Shown one piece after another: positions 1-7,353 of a DNA stretch of 35,775 bases. The number at the start of each line of letters is the position of its first letter. Position 1 is the first letter of the stretch. The translations under genes and the position numbers were made by a program. This stretch comes from Syntrophomonadaceae bacterium (lineage in GTDB: Bacteria > Bacillota > DSM-12270 > Thermacetogeniales > Thermacetogeniaceae). Under the pieces are notes generated by a model. That model was not told the DNA's origin and searched no databases. It saw only the letters and a program-made list of their open reading frames with translations. The DNA lies in assembly GCA_012840405.1 (NCBI GenBank), contig DULM01000148.1, positions 1-35,775 of the forward strand. The letters run 5' to 3'.

Positions 1-204
1 GGTAATGGGGTTGTTTTTTCAGGGGATACCCTTTTTATGGGTTCCATAGGCAGGACTGATTTTCCCGGAGGCTCATACAGTGATATTATTGCCTCCATCA
101 AAAATAAGATCCTGCCTTGTGGGGATGACTATGTGGTTTATCCAGGGCATGGCCCTGCTACCACGGTTAAGGATGAAAGGCTGAATAATCCCTTTCTCAA
201 ATAG
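1..204 (+). CDS. MBL-fold hydrolase, C-terminal part (glyoxalase II-like)
   Basis: The reading frame is open from the first base to TAG at 202-204, giving the last 67 residues of a protein whose start lies outside the window. It contains GDTLFMGSIGRTDFPGG and VYPGHGPATT. The first is the metal-binding Asp region and the second the last metal-binding His of the hydroxyacylglutathione-hydrolase/YqgX branch of the metallo-beta-lactamase fold. Family members hydrolyse thioesters such as lactoylglutathione-type substrates, but the true substrate cannot be told from this fragment. An MBL gene just ahead of hisS is a common arrangement in Clostridia. It is not in the ORF track because it lacks a start codon here. 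Confidence 0.85.
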   Translation, partial: GNGVVFSGDTLFMGSIGRTDFPGGSYSDIIASIKNKILPCGDDYVVYPGHGPATTVKDERLNNPFLK

Positions 205-209
205 ATTGT

Positions 210-239
210 TTTACCCGCAAGACACTGATTTGGTATAAT
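210..239 (+). promoter_or_regulatory. sigma-A-type promoter of hisS-aspS
   Basis: A perfect -10 TATAAT (234-239) is preceded by TGG, making an extended -10. A weak -35 TTTACC lies at 210-215 with an 18-bp spacer. It sits in the 79-bp gap between the hydrolase and hisS. I see no T-box leader here; the gap is too short for one. Confidence 0.65.
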
Positions 240-283
240 CGGAATATATTGAGGCAGTTTTTGGTTTAAAGGAGATGGTGACA

Positions 284-1552
284 TTGATTAAGGCACCCCG
301 GGGTACAAAGGATCTGCTGCCAGGGGAAATAGAGAAATGGCATTATGTGGAGAAGATAGCCAGGGAAGTAAGCGAAATTTACGGCTACCATGAGATCAGA
401 ATTCCCATTTTTGAGCACACAGAGCTTTTTCAGCGCGGTGTTGGCGATACCACCGATATTGTGCAAAAGGAGATGTATACCTTTCAGGACCGGGGAGGAA
501 GGAGCATCACACTCCGTCCTGAGGGGACAGCAGGGGTTGTGAGAGCTTATCTGGAGAACCATTTGAACAGCCAACCCCAGCCTGTGAAACTGTATTATCT
601 GGGCCCAATGTTCCGCTATGACCGTCCCCAGGCAGGGCGTATGCGTCAGTTTCACCAGTTGGGGATTGAGGCTTTTGGCAGTAATGACCCGGCATTGGAT
701 ATGGAGGTTATCTGTTACACCTATGACTTTTTTACCAAACTGGGATTGACAAATTTAAGGGTAATGGTCAACAGTGTGGGATGCCCTCAGTGCAGGTCCA
801 ATTATGGTAGGGCTTTGAAAGAGTTTACAGAAAGCCACCGGGAGTTACTCTGTGAAAACTGTAGGGACAGGCTGGAGAGAAATCCTTTACGAGTTTTGGA
901 CTGTAAAGAAGAGAGTTGCCAGCGGCTATTGGATGGTTCACCAGATATTCACGATTACCTGTGTAATGATTGCAGCAGTCATTTCCAGCAGGTAAATGAG
1001 TATTTGAACTTAACAGGGGTGCCTTTTGAAATCAATAAAAAACTGGTGCGTGGGCTTGACTATTATACACAAACTGTGTTTGAAGTAACAACTGTAGGGC
1101 CCGATGAAGGTTCATTAGCCGGAGGGGGTCGCTATAACAATCTGGTGGAAACCATTGGGGGAATGTCTGTACCTGGTATCGGGGTTGCCATCGGATTGGA
1201 GCGTGTTTTAATAGCACTGGAGAATCAGGGGGTGCAGCTCCCCTTAGAGCAAAAAAAGATCATCTATATAGCTACAGCAGGGGAAGACCCAGAAGGAAAA
1301 TTGGCTAGAGAGGCTGTACTGCTTCTTTTGGAACTGAGAAAGGCCGGTTTTGCTGCAGAAAAAGACCTGATGGGCCGCAGCCTAAAAGCCCAGATGAAAT
1401 TTGCAGGTCGGTTAGGGGCAAGTTATGTGGTTATTTTTGGCTTGGAAGAAATTCAGCAGGGCCGTCTGCTGCTGAGGGATATGCTGAAAGGAGAACAGTT
1501 GGAAATTCCTCGGGATGGTCTTGTGGAATATTTAAAGTCTTTGCTGAACTAA
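284..1552 (+). CDS. hisS: histidyl-tRNA synthetase
   Basis: This class II aminoacyl-tRNA synthetase charges tRNA-His with histidine in the cytoplasm. Motif 1 region PRGTKDLLPGE is at the N-terminus. Motif 2 is FRYDRPQAGRMRQFHQLG, the histidine-specific signature is LVRGLDYYTQTVFEV, and motif 3 is GVAIGLERVL. The C-terminal anticodon-binding domain follows. A Cys-rich insertion (CPQC, CENC, CKEESC) is typical of many Firmicute HisRS. The track starts at ATG 275, but that codon abuts the SD (AAAGGAG, 268-274). TTG 284 has 9-nt spacing and gives M-IKAPRGTKD, the usual family N-terminus, so I use it (422 aa). aspS follows after 12 bp, so the two form an operon. Confidence 0.96.
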   Translation: MIKAPRGTKDLLPGEIEKWHYVEKIAREVSEIYGYHEIRIPIFEHTELFQRGVGDTTDIVQKEMYTFQDRGGRSITLRPEGTAGVVRAYLENHLNSQPQPVKLYYLGPMFRYDRPQAGRMRQFHQLGIEAFGSNDPALDMEVICYTYDFFTKLGLTNLRVMVNSVGCPQCRSNYGRALKEFTESHRELLCENCRDRLERNPLRVLDCKEESCQRLLDGSPDIHDYLCNDCSSHFQQVNEYLNLTGVPFEINKKLVRGLDYYTQTVFEVTTVGPDEGSLAGGGRYNNLVETIGGMSVPGIGVAIGLERVLIALENQGVQLPLEQKKIIYIATAGEDPEGKLAREAVLLLLELRKAGFAAEKDLMGRSLKAQMKFAGRLGASYVVIFGLEEIQQGRLLLRDMLKGEQLEIPRDGLVEYLKSLLN

Positions 1553-1564
1553 GGAGGCTGTAAT

Positions 1565-3364
1565 GTGGAAAGCAATGGGGAATTAAAGAGAACTCATCAC
1601 TGTGGAGAACTTTCCTTAAACAATACCGGACAGGATATAGTTTTGATGGGCTGGGTAAACAGAAGGCGTGACCACGGAGGGGTCATTTTCCTTGACCTGC
1701 GGGATAGAAGTGGTGTAGTCCAGGTAGTAGTAAGCCCTGATATAAATGTAGATGCTTTTGAGAAGGCGAACGGTGTGCGTGCCGAATATGTGCTTGCTGT
1801 GCAGGGTGAGGTCAGGAAAAGACCGCCTGGTACAGAAAACCCCAATATGGCTACCGGTGAGATTGAAGTTATAGCCCGTGATATAAGGATTCTTAATATT
1901 GCCAGAGCTCTACCCTTTTACCCTGGGGATGCGGCACATGTTGATGAAGCTCTCCGTCTGCGTTACCGCTATCTGGACCTGCGACGGCCGGAATACTGGC
2001 ATATCTTTTCTATGCGCCATCAGGCAGCGGCTATTATTCGGAATTTTTTAAGTAATAATGGTTTTCTAGAGTTGGAAACACCTTTGTTGACTCGCAGCAC
2101 CCCTGAAGGGGCTAGGGATTACCTGGTCCCCAGCAGGGTGCACCCAGGTGAATTCTTTGCATTGCCCCAGTCACCACAGTTATTTAAACAGATCCTGATG
2201 ATCGCCGGTTTTGAGCGTTATTTCCAGTTTGCCCGCTGTTTTCGGGATGAAGATTTAAGAGCAGACCGCCAGCCGGAGTTCACCCAACTGGATATTGAGA
2301 TGTCTTTTGTTGATGAAACAGATGTACAGGAACTGACCGAGGAGATGTTTGTTCATCTTTTTAAGGAATTGTTGGGTATTGAACTGACCAGGCCCTTTCC
2401 CAGGCTTAGCTACCAGGAGGCTATGGCGAGATATGGGACTGATAAGCCGGACCTGCGCTTTGGGCTGGAGATAGTGGATGTATCAAGATTACTGGCAGGC
2501 AGCGAATGCCGGGTTTTTGCTGATCCCATCAAAAAAGGTGGGGTTGTGAGGGGTATTTGTGTACCTGGCGGTGCTGTGTTCAGCAGAAAGGTGCTTGATG
2601 AACTGTCCGCACTGGCAGTGGAATGGGGTGCCCGGGGGCTTGCCTGGTTTATCCTGGGTGAGAAGGGCATCAGGTCCCCTTTGTTAAAATTGATGAAAGC
2701 TGAAGAGCTAGACAGTCTTGTTGCTGAAATGGGAGCAAAGACAGGAGATCTTCTGCTCCTTGTAGCAGATCGCAGTAAGACCGTTGCAGAGGTTTTAGGG
2801 CTGATGAGGTTGGAGCTTGCCAAACGGCTTGATCTGATTGACAACGGTGTGTTTTCTTTTGTCTGGATAACAGATTTTCCTCTGCTGGAGTATAATGAAG
2901 ATGAGCAGAGGCTGGAAGCTGTGCATCACCCCTTTACTTCCCCTAAAGAAGAGGATCTGCCATTACTAGAAACAGACCCGGAAAGGGTCAGAGCACGGGC
3001 CTATGATCTGGTCCTCAACGGGGTAGAACTGGGTGGTGGCAGTATCAGAATCCACAAACAGGAGGTGCAGAAGCGCCTTTTCTCTGCCATCGGGCTTAAA
3101 GAGGAAGATGTCAGGGATAAGTTTGGTTTTCTTATAGAAGCTCTAGAGTATGGAGCACCTCCCCATGGCGGTATAGCCCTGGGCTTTGACCGGATGATGA
3201 TGATTATGCTGGGTTTATCAACGATTCGTGATGTGATCGCTTTTCCCAAGACTCAAAGCGCTACTTGTCTTTTAACCAGTGCGCCTGCACCTGTTGCAGT
3301 AAAGCAGTTGGAGGAACTCCATATCAGGACAGAGCTTGATGAAAAGATTGATGAGGAGAACTAA
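1565..3364 (+). CDS. aspS: aspartyl-tRNA synthetase, bacterial type, probably non-discriminating
   Basis: This 599-residue class IIb synthetase charges tRNA-Asp. It has an N-terminal OB-fold anticodon domain (about 1-110), the catalytic core with motif 2 FARCFRDEDLRADRQPEFTQLD, the bacterial GAD insertion in the middle, and motif 3 GGIALGFDRMMMIMLG near the C-terminus. The start is GTG 1565 with GGAGG 7 nt upstream. Two residues tied to relaxed specificity in Pseudomonas AspRS appear to be present: His in RRRDHGG and Gly in RPPGTENPN. That suggests it also charges tRNA-Asn for a GatCAB pathway. This is inference from two positions aligned by eye; no gat genes are in the window. Confidence 0.96.
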   Translation: MESNGELKRTHHCGELSLNNTGQDIVLMGWVNRRRDHGGVIFLDLRDRSGVVQVVVSPDINVDAFEKANGVRAEYVLAVQGEVRKRPPGTENPNMATGEIEVIARDIRILNIARALPFYPGDAAHVDEALRLRYRYLDLRRPEYWHIFSMRHQAAAIIRNFLSNNGFLELETPLLTRSTPEGARDYLVPSRVHPGEFFALPQSPQLFKQILMIAGFERYFQFARCFRDEDLRADRQPEFTQLDIEMSFVDETDVQELTEEMFVHLFKELLGIELTRPFPRLSYQEAMARYGTDKPDLRFGLEIVDVSRLLAGSECRVFADPIKKGGVVRGICVPGGAVFSRKVLDELSALAVEWGARGLAWFILGEKGIRSPLLKLMKAEELDSLVAEMGAKTGDLLLLVADRSKTVAEVLGLMRLELAKRLDLIDNGVFSFVWITDFPLLEYNEDEQRLEAVHHPFTSPKEEDLPLLETDPERVRARAYDLVLNGVELGGGSIRIHKQEVQKRLFSAIGLKEEDVRDKFGFLIEALEYGAPPHGGIALGFDRMMMIMLGLSTIRDVIAFPKTQSATCLLTSAPAPVAVKQLEELHIRTELDEKIDEEN

Positions 3365-3378
3365 CAGGAAATGGCATC

Positions 3379-3407
3379 TTGAAAATGCAGCTCTCCTGTG
3401 ATAAAAT
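3379..3407 (+). promoter_or_regulatory. promoter of the 6S RNA gene
   Basis: TTGAAA (3379-3384), a 17-bp spacer and TAAAAT (3402-3407) form a near-consensus sigma-A promoter directly after the aspS stop. The start of transcription would be near 3414, about 20 nt before the predicted closing stem of the RNA. This resembles the 5'-extended precursor known for Bacillus 6S-1. Confidence 0.7.
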
Positions 3408-3413
3408 TTTAGC

Positions 3414-3611
3414 TGCAAGATGAATTGATAAACCCTGCGATGTGCGTGGGAAACTGGGAGTTTTGAGCCAACACCAAAACTATTGGAGCCTGGACTCTGG
3501 TTGTGGCATGTAGGCCTTGGTGACACAAGGAAACATAAAGCAACCAGGAGGGCACCACCGTGCTAGAGCCAGGTTCAGAAACACCGGGTCCCACGGCATT
3601 TGTGGGGTTTT
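3414..3611 (+). ncRNA. ssrS: 6S RNA
   Basis: 6S RNA binds the housekeeping RNA polymerase holoenzyme by imitating an open promoter. The gap between aspS and paaK holds no convincing ORF but folds into one long hairpin. The closing stem CCCUGC...GUGGGA (from 3433) pairs with UCCCAC...GUGGGG (to 3607) around an internal loop. A large central bubble follows, with a GUUUUG/CAAAAC hairpin on the 5' side and a GCAC/GUGC hairpin on the 3' side. The upper arm is GAGCCUGG/CCAGGUUC and CUGGUUG/CAACCAG, capped by CCUUG-GUGACA-CAAGG. Length (about 198 nt), own promoter, own terminator and the position just downstream of aspS, as for bsrA in Bacillus, all agree. Exact ends are inferred, not measured. Confidence 0.8.
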
Positions 3612-3613
3612 TT
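3590..3613 (+). terminator. intrinsic terminator of 6S RNA
   Basis: CCCAC (3590-3594), loop, GTGGG (3602-3606), then a run of six T. The 3' side of the 6S closing stem doubles as the terminator stem. Confidence 0.75.
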
Positions 3614-3619
3614 ATTTAC

Positions 3620-3648
3620 TTGACAGTTGATGGCTGATCTAATAGAAT
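3620..3648 (+). promoter_or_regulatory. consensus sigma-A promoter of paaK operon
   Basis: A perfect -35 TTGACA (3620-3625), a 17-bp spacer and -10 TAGAAT (3643-3648). It begins a few bases after the 6S terminator T-run. The predicted transcript start, near 3655, lies downstream of the ORF-track start codon at 3627 and therefore decides the paaK start. Confidence 0.8.
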
Positions 3649-3683
3649 TTGCTGTAAGTATTTTGGGTGAGGAGGAATTGTTC

Positions 3684-4991
3684 TTGGCTCACTATTGGAA
3701 TGAAGAAATTGAGTGTATGCCGCGGGAGAAATTGCGCGTTTTACAGGAAGAACGACTACGGGAAACAGTTAGCCGGGTTTATGAGAATGTTCCCTTCTAC
3801 CGCAATGCCTTCGATAAGATCGGCCTCAAGCCCGATGATATAAAATCCCTTGATGATCTGAAAAAACTTCCCTTTACAAATAAAGATGATTTGCGTGACA
3901 ACTATCCCTATGGCTTATTTGCTGTTCCGTTAAGTGAGGTTATCAGGATCCATGCCTCATCAGGGACAACAGGGAAACCCACTGTTGTGGGTTATACACG
4001 ACAGGACATCCGTTCCTGGGCTGAGGTGATGGCTAGGTCCCTTAGCTGCTGTGGAGCGAATAAGAATTCTAAGATCCAGAACGCCTATGGTTATGGTTTG
4101 TTCACCGGTGGACTGGGTGTACACTATGGTGCAGAACTGATCGGTGCCTCTGTAATTCCGGTTTCTGGGGGGCATAGTAAACGACAGATCATGCTGATGA
4201 AGGACTTTGGTTCTACTATCCTAACCTGTACACCCTCTTATGCCCTGCATCTGTCAGATGTGATGAAGGAGATGGGTGTTTCTAAAGATGAACTCTGTCT
4301 TGAAGGGGGGCTTTTCGGAGCAGAACCCTGGTCTTTAAACCTTCGCAATGAGATTGAAAACAGGCTGGGGATTATCGCTCTGGATGTCTACGGACTCAGT
4401 GAGGTGATCGGCCCTGGAGTTGCAGTGGAATGCCCTGTCAAAGAAGGCTTGCACATCTGGGAGGATCACTTTTTAGCAGAGATTGTGGATCCGGAGACAG
4501 GTGAGCAGTTGCCAGCGGGAAGCTACGGAGAACTGGTGATCACCACACTGACCAAAGAAGCACTGCCTATGATCCGCTATCGGACTAGAGATATCACCAG
4601 GATCATCCCTGAGGAAGGGTGTTCCTGCGGGCGCACCCATATGAGGATCGATCGCCTCCAGGGACGCACCGATGACATGCTGGTGATTAGAGGGGTCAAT
4701 GTGTTTCCCTCTCAGATCGAAGAGGTTCTCTTCAACATCAGTCACACAGAACCCTATTATATGATCTATGTGGATCGAAGAGAACAGCTTGATGAATTGG
4801 AGGTTTGGGTAGAGGTATCTGATGAGGTATTTTCCGATGAAATCAGAAAGTTGGAGAGTTTGGAAAGAGAAATACGGAAAGAAATAGAGGTTGTTTTAGG
4901 TATCAATGTGAAGGTCAAATTGGTGGAACCGAAATCCATCGAGCGATTTGAGGGTAAATCTAAGCGGGTCATTGATCGCCGCAGCCTTTAA
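3684..4991 (+). CDS. paaK: phenylacetate-CoA ligase (PaaK family)
   Basis: This is an AMP-forming ligase that activates an aryl acid such as phenylacetate to its CoA thioester. The adenylate-forming signature [14 protein letters not shown] is followed by [25 protein letters not shown] and the C-terminal [16 protein letters not shown], so all core motifs are intact. The track start (3627) and the ATG at 3630 lie inside the promoter and have no SD. TTG 3684 has GAGGAGG with 8-nt spacing and gives [15 protein letters not shown], the normal family N-terminus, for 435 aa. An ACT protein follows 12 bp later, the usual partner in clostridial indolepyruvate oxidoreductase operons. No iorAB genes are in the window, so the physiological acid is open: an aryl acid from amino-acid breakdown, or another aromatic acid. 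Confidence 0.92.
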   Translation: MAHYWNEEIECMPREKLRVLQEERLRETVSRVYENVPFYRNAFDKIGLKPDDIKSLDDLKKLPFTNKDDLRDNYPYGLFAVPLSEVIRIHASSGTTGKPTVVGYTRQDIRSWAEVMARSLSCCGANKNSKIQNAYGYGLFTGGLGVHYGAELIGASVIPVSGGHSKRQIMLMKDFGSTILTCTPSYALHLSDVMKEMGVSKDELCLEGGLFGAEPWSLNLRNEIENRLGIIALDVYGLSEVIGPGVAVECPVKEGLHIWEDHFLAEIVDPETGEQLPAGSYGELVITTLTKEALPMIRYRTRDITRIIPEEGCSCGRTHMRIDRLQGRTDDMLVIRGVNVFPSQIEEVLFNISHTEPYYMIYVDRREQLDELEVWVEVSDEVFSDEIRKLESLEREIRKEIEVVLGINVKVKLVEPKSIERFEGKSKRVIDRRSL

Positions 4992-5003
4992 GGAGGGATG
5001 TTG

Positions 5004-5435
5004 ATGCCTGTAAAACAGATAACGGTATTTTTGGAAAACAAGTGCGGCAGGCTGGCCAGTGTAGCCAGAGCTATTGGTGATGAGGGGATCAATATACGAG
5101 CCTTTTCTGTGGCTGATACCACAGATTTCGGTATCCTGCGCCTGATTGTCAATGACCCAGACCGGGCTTACGAAGTGCTGCGGAGTAGACAATTTACGGT
5201 CAGGATGACCGAAGTTATTGCCGTGCAAATACCGGACCATCCTGGTGGATTAGCTGATGTTCTTGCTCTGATGAAAGAAGCGGGGATTAATATCGAGTAT
5301 TTATATGCCTTTGTTACCAAGGTTTCAGGGGATGCTCTGGCTGTCTTTCGGGTAGAAAATATAAAGGAAGCTGAACAGTTAATGATTGATAAAGGGATCA
5401 AAGTTTTGAGTGGGGAAGAAGTGTATGCCCTTTAA
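5004..5435 (+). CDS. tandem ACT-domain protein
   Basis: A 143-residue cytoplasmic protein made of two ACT domains. The first is about residues 1-68 (QITVFLENKCGRLASVARAIGDEG) and the second about 69-143 (VIAVQIPDHPGGLADVLALMKEAG). ACT domains bind small ligands, usually amino acids, at dimer interfaces. Stand-alone tandem-ACT proteins next to paaK are thought to sense aromatic amino acids, but no direct activity is established. The SD AGGAGG (4991-4996) is 1 nt from the track start ATG 4998 and 7 nt from ATG 5004, so I use 5004. The 3' end overlaps the next gene by 11 bp, which implies translational coupling. Confidence 0.88.
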   Translation: MPVKQITVFLENKCGRLASVARAIGDEGINIRAFSVADTTDFGILRLIVNDPDRAYEVLRSRQFTVRMTEVIAVQIPDHPGGLADVLALMKEAGINIEYLYAFVTKVSGDALAVFRVENIKEAEQLMIDKGIKVLSGEEVYAL

Positions 5436-6546
5436 AAATGGGAAAATTGTTAATAATCAGTTAGTTCCCTATGGTTGTGCAACCGGAATTGGGAGTTTGC
5501 CCCATCTTGACCCGAAAGCTGCAGTTGCCCTTGTTTGTCAATATCTGCCGGAGATGCCTCACTGGCCGCAGTTGCCGCGCAAAACGGTGAAAGAGTATTT
5601 TTGCACTCAGTTTTTACAAGCCCTTAGTGATATAGGTTTGATCCAGGTAGAAAAGGGAACAAAAGCGTTTTTTTTAAATGAAGATGATGATTGGCCTGGC
5701 CGTTTGGCTGAGTTTTATGAGCTTTACTTGCAGGCAGCAGATGGGGATCTGGAAATATTAAATAAATTTTCATTTTCATTGGGATCTGCGGAAGGATTTT
5801 CTTGCTTTTATGACGAATTAATAGCAAAAGGAACTGGTCAAGCCAGGTACCTGAAAGGGCAGGTTGTTGGTCTTCTGTCTGTTGGTTTCCAGGTCACCAA
5901 TCAAGAGGGGATTCCTGCCTATTATGATGAGCAATTGCGGGATATATTGCTCAAACAACTGTCCCTACAGGCTGCCTGGCAGGTGAAGACACTGGGGCGA
6001 TTTGGCCTTCCTGTGATCATTTTCATGGATGATCCGGTCATCGATAGCTGTGGGAGGTATGATCGCATCAGTGTCAGCAGAGATGATGTACAGGTTGAGC
6101 TTAACGAATTTGCTGCTTTTGTGCGCAGGTTCGGTGGTTTAGCTGGTGTACACTCCTGTTCCGATTTAGATTGGTCCATCCTTTTAAGCGCAGATATTGA
6201 TGTGATCAGTTTTGATACCTACCAGTTTGCTGAGAGTTTTGCACTATACCCTGAATTAATCCAGCAGTTTTTGGAACAGGGCGGGGTCATCGCCTGGGGT
6301 ATGGTCCCTACTGATAGGAAATCCCTGCAGGAAGAGGAAGCTGATACCCTTATTGCTCGTGTTGTAAAACTAGTCTCACAGCTGGTAAAAAAAGGTGTTG
6401 ATCGGCAATTGCTTTATGCACAAAGCATCATCACACCTGCCTGTGGGACAGGTACACTGACCGAGGCTGAGGCAGAGCGTATTTACCAGTTGACAAACTC
6501 TATAGCTGCGGAATGGAAGACAATAATAAATCAGTGCAATTGCTGA
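5425..6546 (+). CDS. MetE-like (cobalamin-independent methionine synthase C-terminal fold) methyltransferase
   Basis: At 373 aa this corresponds to the catalytic TIM barrel of MetE/UROD-superfamily methyltransferases, without the MetE N-terminal domain. CATGIGSLPH opens the barrel. VHSC and ITPACGTG supply the His-x-Cys and distal Cys expected of the MetE zinc site. The usual Glu ligand position appears as Asp (ISFDTYQF). Zinc and thiol chemistry is therefore likely, with methyl transfer as the probable reaction. The methyl donor and acceptor are unknown; short archaeal and bacterial core-MetE enzymes use a corrinoid protein as donor. Start choice is between GTG 5410 and ATG 5425; neither has a strong SD, and 5425 sits closer to a GGGGAAG stretch. 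It overlaps the ACT gene and so belongs to the paaK operon. Confidence 0.75.
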   Translation: MPFKNGKIVNNQLVPYGCATGIGSLPHLDPKAAVALVCQYLPEMPHWPQLPRKTVKEYFCTQFLQALSDIGLIQVEKGTKAFFLNEDDDWPGRLAEFYELYLQAADGDLEILNKFSFSLGSAEGFSCFYDELIAKGTGQARYLKGQVVGLLSVGFQVTNQEGIPAYYDEQLRDILLKQLSLQAAWQVKTLGRFGLPVIIFMDDPVIDSCGRYDRISVSRDDVQVELNEFAAFVRRFGGLAGVHSCSDLDWSILLSADIDVISFDTYQFAESFALYPELIQQFLEQGGVIAWGMVPTDRKSLQEEEADTLIARVVKLVSQLVKKGVDRQLLYAQSIITPACGTGTLTEAEAERIYQLTNSIAAEWKTIINQCNC

Positions 6547-6570
6547 TTTATATAACTTTTTATGGAGGTG

Positions 6571-6996
6571 ATGAAAATAAGCTCACCGGGGAAGTTCGAT
6601 GAAACAGTTGTAGATAGAAACGATGCCCGGGAGAGAATGAATGAGCAGCAGCGTAAAAAGATGCAGCATGAGTTTAAAATATATATGGAGCAATACTTTA
6701 AACGCACACTAGGAAAAAGTGTTACAACCACAAAAATTAATATAGTAGAGGATATGCTAATCATTAGGGGTGAAGGTTTTCTAACTGAGTCTGAAAAGTT
6801 TATCGTTAGGACGCCCCGGGGGAAGGATGCAATCAGAGCTTCTAGAATGCATGTTGTTCAGCAGCACATAATTGACAATCTGCCTTATTTCGAGAAAAGG
6901 TTAGGGGCAAAAGGAATTCATCAGACTTATGAAGTAGAGCCTGAAAACGATTTTTGGATGCATGTCATTGTTTTTGATCGTGTTTTAACAGTTTAA
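6571..6996 (+). CDS. DUF2294 family protein
   Basis: A soluble protein of about 141 aa. The segment TKINIVEDMLIIRGEGFLT, followed by the HDNLPYF-like helix and WMHVIVFDRVL, fits the DUF2294 pattern (alpha/beta, YjdJ/GvpU-neighbourhood proteins of Firmicutes). Its biochemical role is not known. It lies 24 bp after the MetE-like gene, so probably in the same transcript. The start is awkward. GGAGGTGAT at 6564-6572 is a 9-nt match to the anti-SD, so ATG 6562 is upstream of the SD and ATG 6571 is only 2 nt from GGAGG. No ATG, GTG or TTG occurs at the ideal distance (an ATA does, at 6577). I keep 6571 as the most likely. Confidence 0.7.
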   Translation: MKISSPGKFDETVVDRNDARERMNEQQRKKMQHEFKIYMEQYFKRTLGKSVTTTKINIVEDMLIIRGEGFLTESEKFIVRTPRGKDAIRASRMHVVQQHIIDNLPYFEKRLGAKGIHQTYEVEPENDFWMHVIVFDRVLTV

Positions 6997-7055
6997 AGAG
7001 TAGTGAGTTGCAGTTGAAGCCAGTGGTAGCATAACTTGTTTGATGGGCTTTGTAA

Positions 7056-7168
7056 CAATTAATAAGTGGTGGTTTACGGAGAAACCTGCGGGTGGCTCCA
7101 AAGAAAGACCAATGTTTTTACGGTGAGGCTTGAGTCCACTGTGAAAATATTGGTCTTTATTTGTAATA
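7056..7168 (+). repeat. tandem structured element, copy A (candidate cis-regulatory RNA)
   Basis: About 113 bp. Predicted parts are: hairpin GGTTT-ACGGAG-AAACC (7071-7086), whose GGAG loop can pair with CTCC at 7096-7099 as a pseudoknot; a 10-bp outer stem AAAGACCAAT (7104-7113) with ATTGGTCTTT (7149-7158); and an inner stem ACGGTG (7120-7125) with CACTGT (7137-7142). A T-rich tail follows the outer stem. Roughly four fifths of positions match copy B. I do not recognise a named riboswitch class. Confidence 0.7.
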
Positions 7169-7179
7169 GGATGTTTAAA

Positions 7180-7291
7180 CAATTGCTAAGTGGTAGTTTA
7201 CGGAGAAACTTGCAGGTGGCTCCAAGGAAAGACCAGTGTTTTTATAGTGAGGCTATGGTCCACTATAAGAAATTGGTCTTTCTTTGTTTTA
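7180..7291 (+). repeat. tandem structured element, copy B (candidate cis-regulatory RNA)
   Basis: This copy starts 124 bp downstream of copy A. It can form the same fold: AGTTT-ACGGAG-AAACT (7195-7210), GGAG 7202-7205 with CTCC 7220-7223, outer stem AAAGACCAGT (7228-7237) with ATTGGTCTTT (7272-7281), inner stem ATAGTG (7244-7249) with CACTAT (7261-7266). Changes relative to copy A keep pairing: G-C to A-T in the first hairpin, C-G to T-A and G.T to A-T in the inner stem. The outer stem is followed by CTTTGTTTT, so it could act as a terminator. Confidence 0.7.
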
Positions 7292-7353
7292 TCCCAGATT
7301 AGGGTTATCCTGGGTAAATCCAATAATAATAAAAAACTAAGGGGGAGTATGTA

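Larger units (their letters stand above)
6997..7353 (+). other. 357-bp non-coding leader region of the alcohol dehydrogenase gene
   Basis: No credible gene is present. The region holds two tandem copies of a structured element (7056-7168 and 7180-7291), then a CCCAG/CTGGG hairpin (7293-7314) and the SD GGGGGAG of the dehydrogenase. No clear consensus promoter is visible; TTGTTT at 7036 has no good -10. The track ORF 7066-7302 runs through both copies in different frames and is rejected. Confidence 0.7.

Noticed and set aside
3365-3400. Hairpin ACAGGA...TCCTGT as an aspS terminator
   Set aside because: There is no T-run and it overlaps the 6S promoter; pairing may be incidental.
3431-3613. 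A T-box leader ahead of paaK
   Set aside because: GGAGGGCACCACC and the terminator recall a T-box, but the AGGGUGGNACCGCG motif is absent, the terminator precedes the paaK promoter, and the fold and position fit 6S RNA.
7056-7291. CRISPR or MITE origin of the tandem repeats
   Set aside because: Only two diverged long copies, no short regular spacers, no terminal inverted repeats or target duplications that I can see.
7066-7302. ORF of 78 aa on the + strand
   Set aside because: It runs through both copies of the tandem RNA element in different frames, has no good SD and resembles no family; stems are conserved, not codons.
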